Assembly (NCBI GenBank): GCA_024734555.1 | Contig: JANPWX010000163.1 | Location: 332,869 to 396,868 of the forward strand | Length of the DNA: 64,000 nt | Origin: Trochalopteron elliotii | Lineage: Eukaryota > Chordata > Aves > Passeriformes > Leiothrichidae | Reading direction: 5' to 3' | Part shown: positions 61,271-64,000 of the stretch, one piece after another | How the letters are laid out: each line of letters starts with the position of its first letter | How positions within the stretch are numbered: position 1 is the stretch's first letter | The notes under the pieces: generated by a model | The model's database searches: none | What the model was told of the DNA's origin: nothing | Seen by the model: the letters and a program-made list of their open reading frames with translations, nothing else | Made by a program: the position numbers and the translations under genes

Positions 61271-64000
61271 AAAAATCCCAGACACGTAAATCTCTTCTCT
61301 TATGGCCTTGTCTCTTCAGAAAAAAGTTTTAAATATTTTCTTGAAAAACCCCTTTTATGTTTCATTCAATGTTAGAGTAATTATGAACACAGAATTTTGC
61401 CCTTACTGGACATAGATGGTATTTAATGGGTATTGCAACTACACTCTTTCCTCTGTTCCCTCATGCTCTCAAGCACAGTAAATGGTAATTTCACACTAAA
61501 AAAACTAAAAACAAACCATGGTCAACACACAGAAAATTCATCTGTATCTGCATACTCTTTTTTTTAATCCTCTCTGACTCACTTGCTATGCTTTGCAGAC
61601 CAAGCAGCAGGCCAGCAATGAATGTACACAGTGTGTCACATACTGACATTCTAACAGAAAGGTGCTGAGACTCAGAGAAGCGTTATGTGGATTTCTTTAT
61701 AGGTTATAACAACTGCAGCTACAAAAACATTAAAAAAAAAAGTGAAGGTCATGAACATGGATCTAAACCACAAAGTAAGGTATATAAACCATGCCTGGCC
61801 TGTAAAATACACCTCCCTGATTAGGCAGGCCCTTTATACCTTGGTTTAGAAAGTAACTTAAAAATATTGTGGATCTAGACTTCAACACATTCAGCTTAGG
61901 GTGTGCTAACTTTTCCTGTTTTGCTATAATTTAAAATGCTCATCCTCTGCTGATATATATACATGACTTCATAGCAATATTTGTGAAGTCTAGACTAAAT
62001 TAACAGCTCACTTGAGAGTGTAGATACATAAAATGCAGGAGTTAACTTTGCTTCACTATTTGGCTAATGATCAGTGAGCTTGAGGACCACAGAATATGGC
62101 TACAATAAAACTACTGGAAGTATTTTTATATTATTTTAATGTGGATATTGCCAATAGTGAGGCTGCTTAACACTTCCTCTTTTTGGTCTGTTCTTTGCCA
62201 GGTACCTATACACACACACTGAACAGAGTAAGAACTCCTTCCTGAAGTGAAATGTTATTACTGACACACTGGCAAGTACTGCCATCCTTTTATTTCAACA
62301 GCATTTAAATAATTTGGTTGACTAGATATGACTATCTTCTAGTTAACACCTTAAAAGCCACCAGAAGGTACAGTTTCTAGATTTTGAGAAGCCTGACTTA
62401 AAATTGCTCACAGAGCTGAAAAATACTTTTTTTTTGAGAGGTAAGGTTTTACTAAATTCCTCTGGAACTGCTGACACTGTCAAAAAAAAAATAGCCTTTT
62501 TCTGCCTCTACTTAAAAATGTTTCTTGGAGGAGGAGTAGATGCATCTGTACAGCTAAAGGGAACTTCAACACTAGAGCACCAAGTAAAGGAAAAATACTG
62601 TTCGCTTGGGAAGAGCTGTGTTTTCAAATTTGAGAGCCAGGCTAATTTAAGAATCCTTGTTTATAAAACCAATTTCTTCACAATTATATCATGGATTAAA
62701 TATTTAGCAAAATTTTAAGGGCAATAAAAGTGGGATCCTTTGCAAATCTATCAAAGGAAGCTTTCTCAAGGAACTCAGAAATTCTGGCAGAAGAAACACT
62801 CCCATTCAGAGCAAATCTGTGGTGTCATAAGGATGATTCTTCCTTTCAACAAACTGCTGATGATTTCAGGGAAATAAGCCAATTAGTCACCATAAAAGAA
62901 ATTTCATACACTAAGCCAAGAAAATACCTTCTTAGGCAAAACACAAAATTGCATTGTTCACCAATAGCCATAAGCCCAGATCCATATTTTACTAAAGCTG
63001 GAATTCCCAACAGTCATTTTCATATCTGGAAGGACTTTACATAGTCTGTAATTTTGGTGGAATGGAACACTCACTGTATTCAGACACATTCCAGTGCCCC
63101 TTCTCATTTGGGCAATTTCATCTTTTCAAGACCAGTCATCAAGATGGGCCTTTAATTACTTTAGAAACCAAGAGGCCAAGAGTATTAAAAGTTTGTATGA
63201 GTATTTAAAGTGAGTCTTCCACCCTCATCACCAACTCATTTCCATCTGCGGAAAAGTGAGGATGTTCCATCTGAATGGCTTCATCTTACCTGACTGGGAT
63301 GACACTATTTTCATGGTAAAATAGAATGACCCTTTTCTAACATACAGATCTTTATGATTTGCCTCTCATTTTGCTTTTGAAGTTGATTAAAATTATCAGA
63401 AAGTAACTGACAGAACATTAGGTCCATCAGTTTTGCAACTGCAGTAAATGCAGTTTAAACCTACTCTTCATAGGCTGCTGCTTATTAGCAACCAATATGT
63501 TTTGCTTTATCTTCAAACGTTGCCTTCCATCTATTATGCCAACATTCATTCACTGAACAATTCCTTTGCATCTTAAACAAAAGTCATAGAATACAGATAA
63601 AATATTAACAATGGATTATAAGAATAAACCATATAGACATGTCCTCTATCAGAAAGTATTTAGCAATAATTCCTGAGTCCAGAGATTAGATGGAAGAGAC
63701 TAAAAGGGAGGGGAGGGGTAACAAAGACAGTGAGATATGGAGCAAGTTATCTTTCCTCTGGGTTATATTACCTATAGGATATACAGTATGGTGAGAAATT
63801 CACTGTTTAAATTTCATAACATGACATGTGGCATCAAAAACACAGAAATGTAGAAAAGACATAGGCAAGGAAAACTACTTATCCATAGTATTACATTCAA
63901 TAGCTGTTTAACAGTCAGGCTTCTTTTAGAGCTGTCCAACAATACTGATTAATCCAGGTGAACTGTTTAATCAGACTTACTTGTCGTAATGATTAATAAT

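Larger units (their letters stand above)
60580..64000 (-). other. RPS6KA3: Probable 3' UTR of the upstream minus-strand gene (RPS6KA3 by synteny)
   Basis: In human, RPS6KA3 (the RSK2 kinase) lies just upstream of EIF1AX on the same strand and has a long 3' UTR. Here a textbook minus-strand poly(A) site is at 60,600, and 3.4 kb of AT-rich DNA without CR1 copies follows to the window edge, as expected of a constrained 3' UTR. I see no RSK2 coding exon, so the identification is synteny plus the poly(A) site only. An (AC)8 tract is at 61255-61270. Two adjacent 104-codon plus-strand frames (62404-62718 and 62730-63044) look like chance. Confidence 0.4.

Noticed and set aside
62404..63044. Two adjacent 104-codon plus-strand frames
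   Set aside because: No recognisable motif, no Kozak or codon-usage support, and they are antisense to a probable 3' UTR.
1..64000. CRISPR array, operon, prophage or other prokaryotic system
   Set aside because: No regularly spaced repeats, no dense coding and no ribosome-binding sites. The DNA is plainly vertebrate.

Overview
The window is vertebrate nuclear DNA, almost certainly from a bird and probably a passerine. It is AT-rich, with long stretches that have no coding frame, split genes with GT-AG introns, many CR1 LINE fragments with the avian 3' end, and one LTR of a type I associate with passerine ERVL elements. No operons, CRISPR arrays or prokaryotic features are present. Most open frames over 60 codons are chance frames or CR1 remnants.

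One protein-coding gene can be read with confidence: EIF1AX, encoding translation initiation factor eIF1A, on the minus strand from about 58.8-59.17 kb (promoter and exon 1, hidden in an assembly gap) down to the stop codon at 53,080. Six of seven exons are visible, with exact splice sites and matching phases. They encode 139 of the expected 144 residues. The last coding exon holds one codon plus the stop. A 3' UTR probably runs on to about 50.6 kb.

Layout, left to right. 1-28.5 kb: AT-rich DNA with two CR1 fragments and one LTR and no recognisable exon; by synteny with human Xp22 this is probably the first intron of MAP7D2 (inference). 28.5-29.7 kb: a CpG island with a 363-base gap, a likely promoter. 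29.7-50.6 kb: intergenic DNA with a CR1 graveyard at 38.8-44.5 kb and a diverged 235-bp repeat present twice. 50.6-59.4 kb: EIF1AX. 59.4-60.6 kb: a CR1 copy and a short spacer. 60.6-64 kb: AT-rich DNA ending, on the minus strand, in a strong poly(A) signal, best explained as the 3' UTR of RPS6KA3, the next gene upstream of EIF1AX in human.

The order (MAP7D2 promoter?) - EIF1AX - (RPS6KA3 3' end?) with all genes on one strand matches the human X arrangement; in birds this block is expected on an autosome. I found no new biological system. The more interesting points are the Leu50 state of eIF1A (as in human EIF1AY, unlike EIF1AX), the GC-rich 12-bp repeat and CpG-retaining CR1 at the EIF1AX promoter, the unexplained paired 235-bp repeat, and several perfect inverted repeats.
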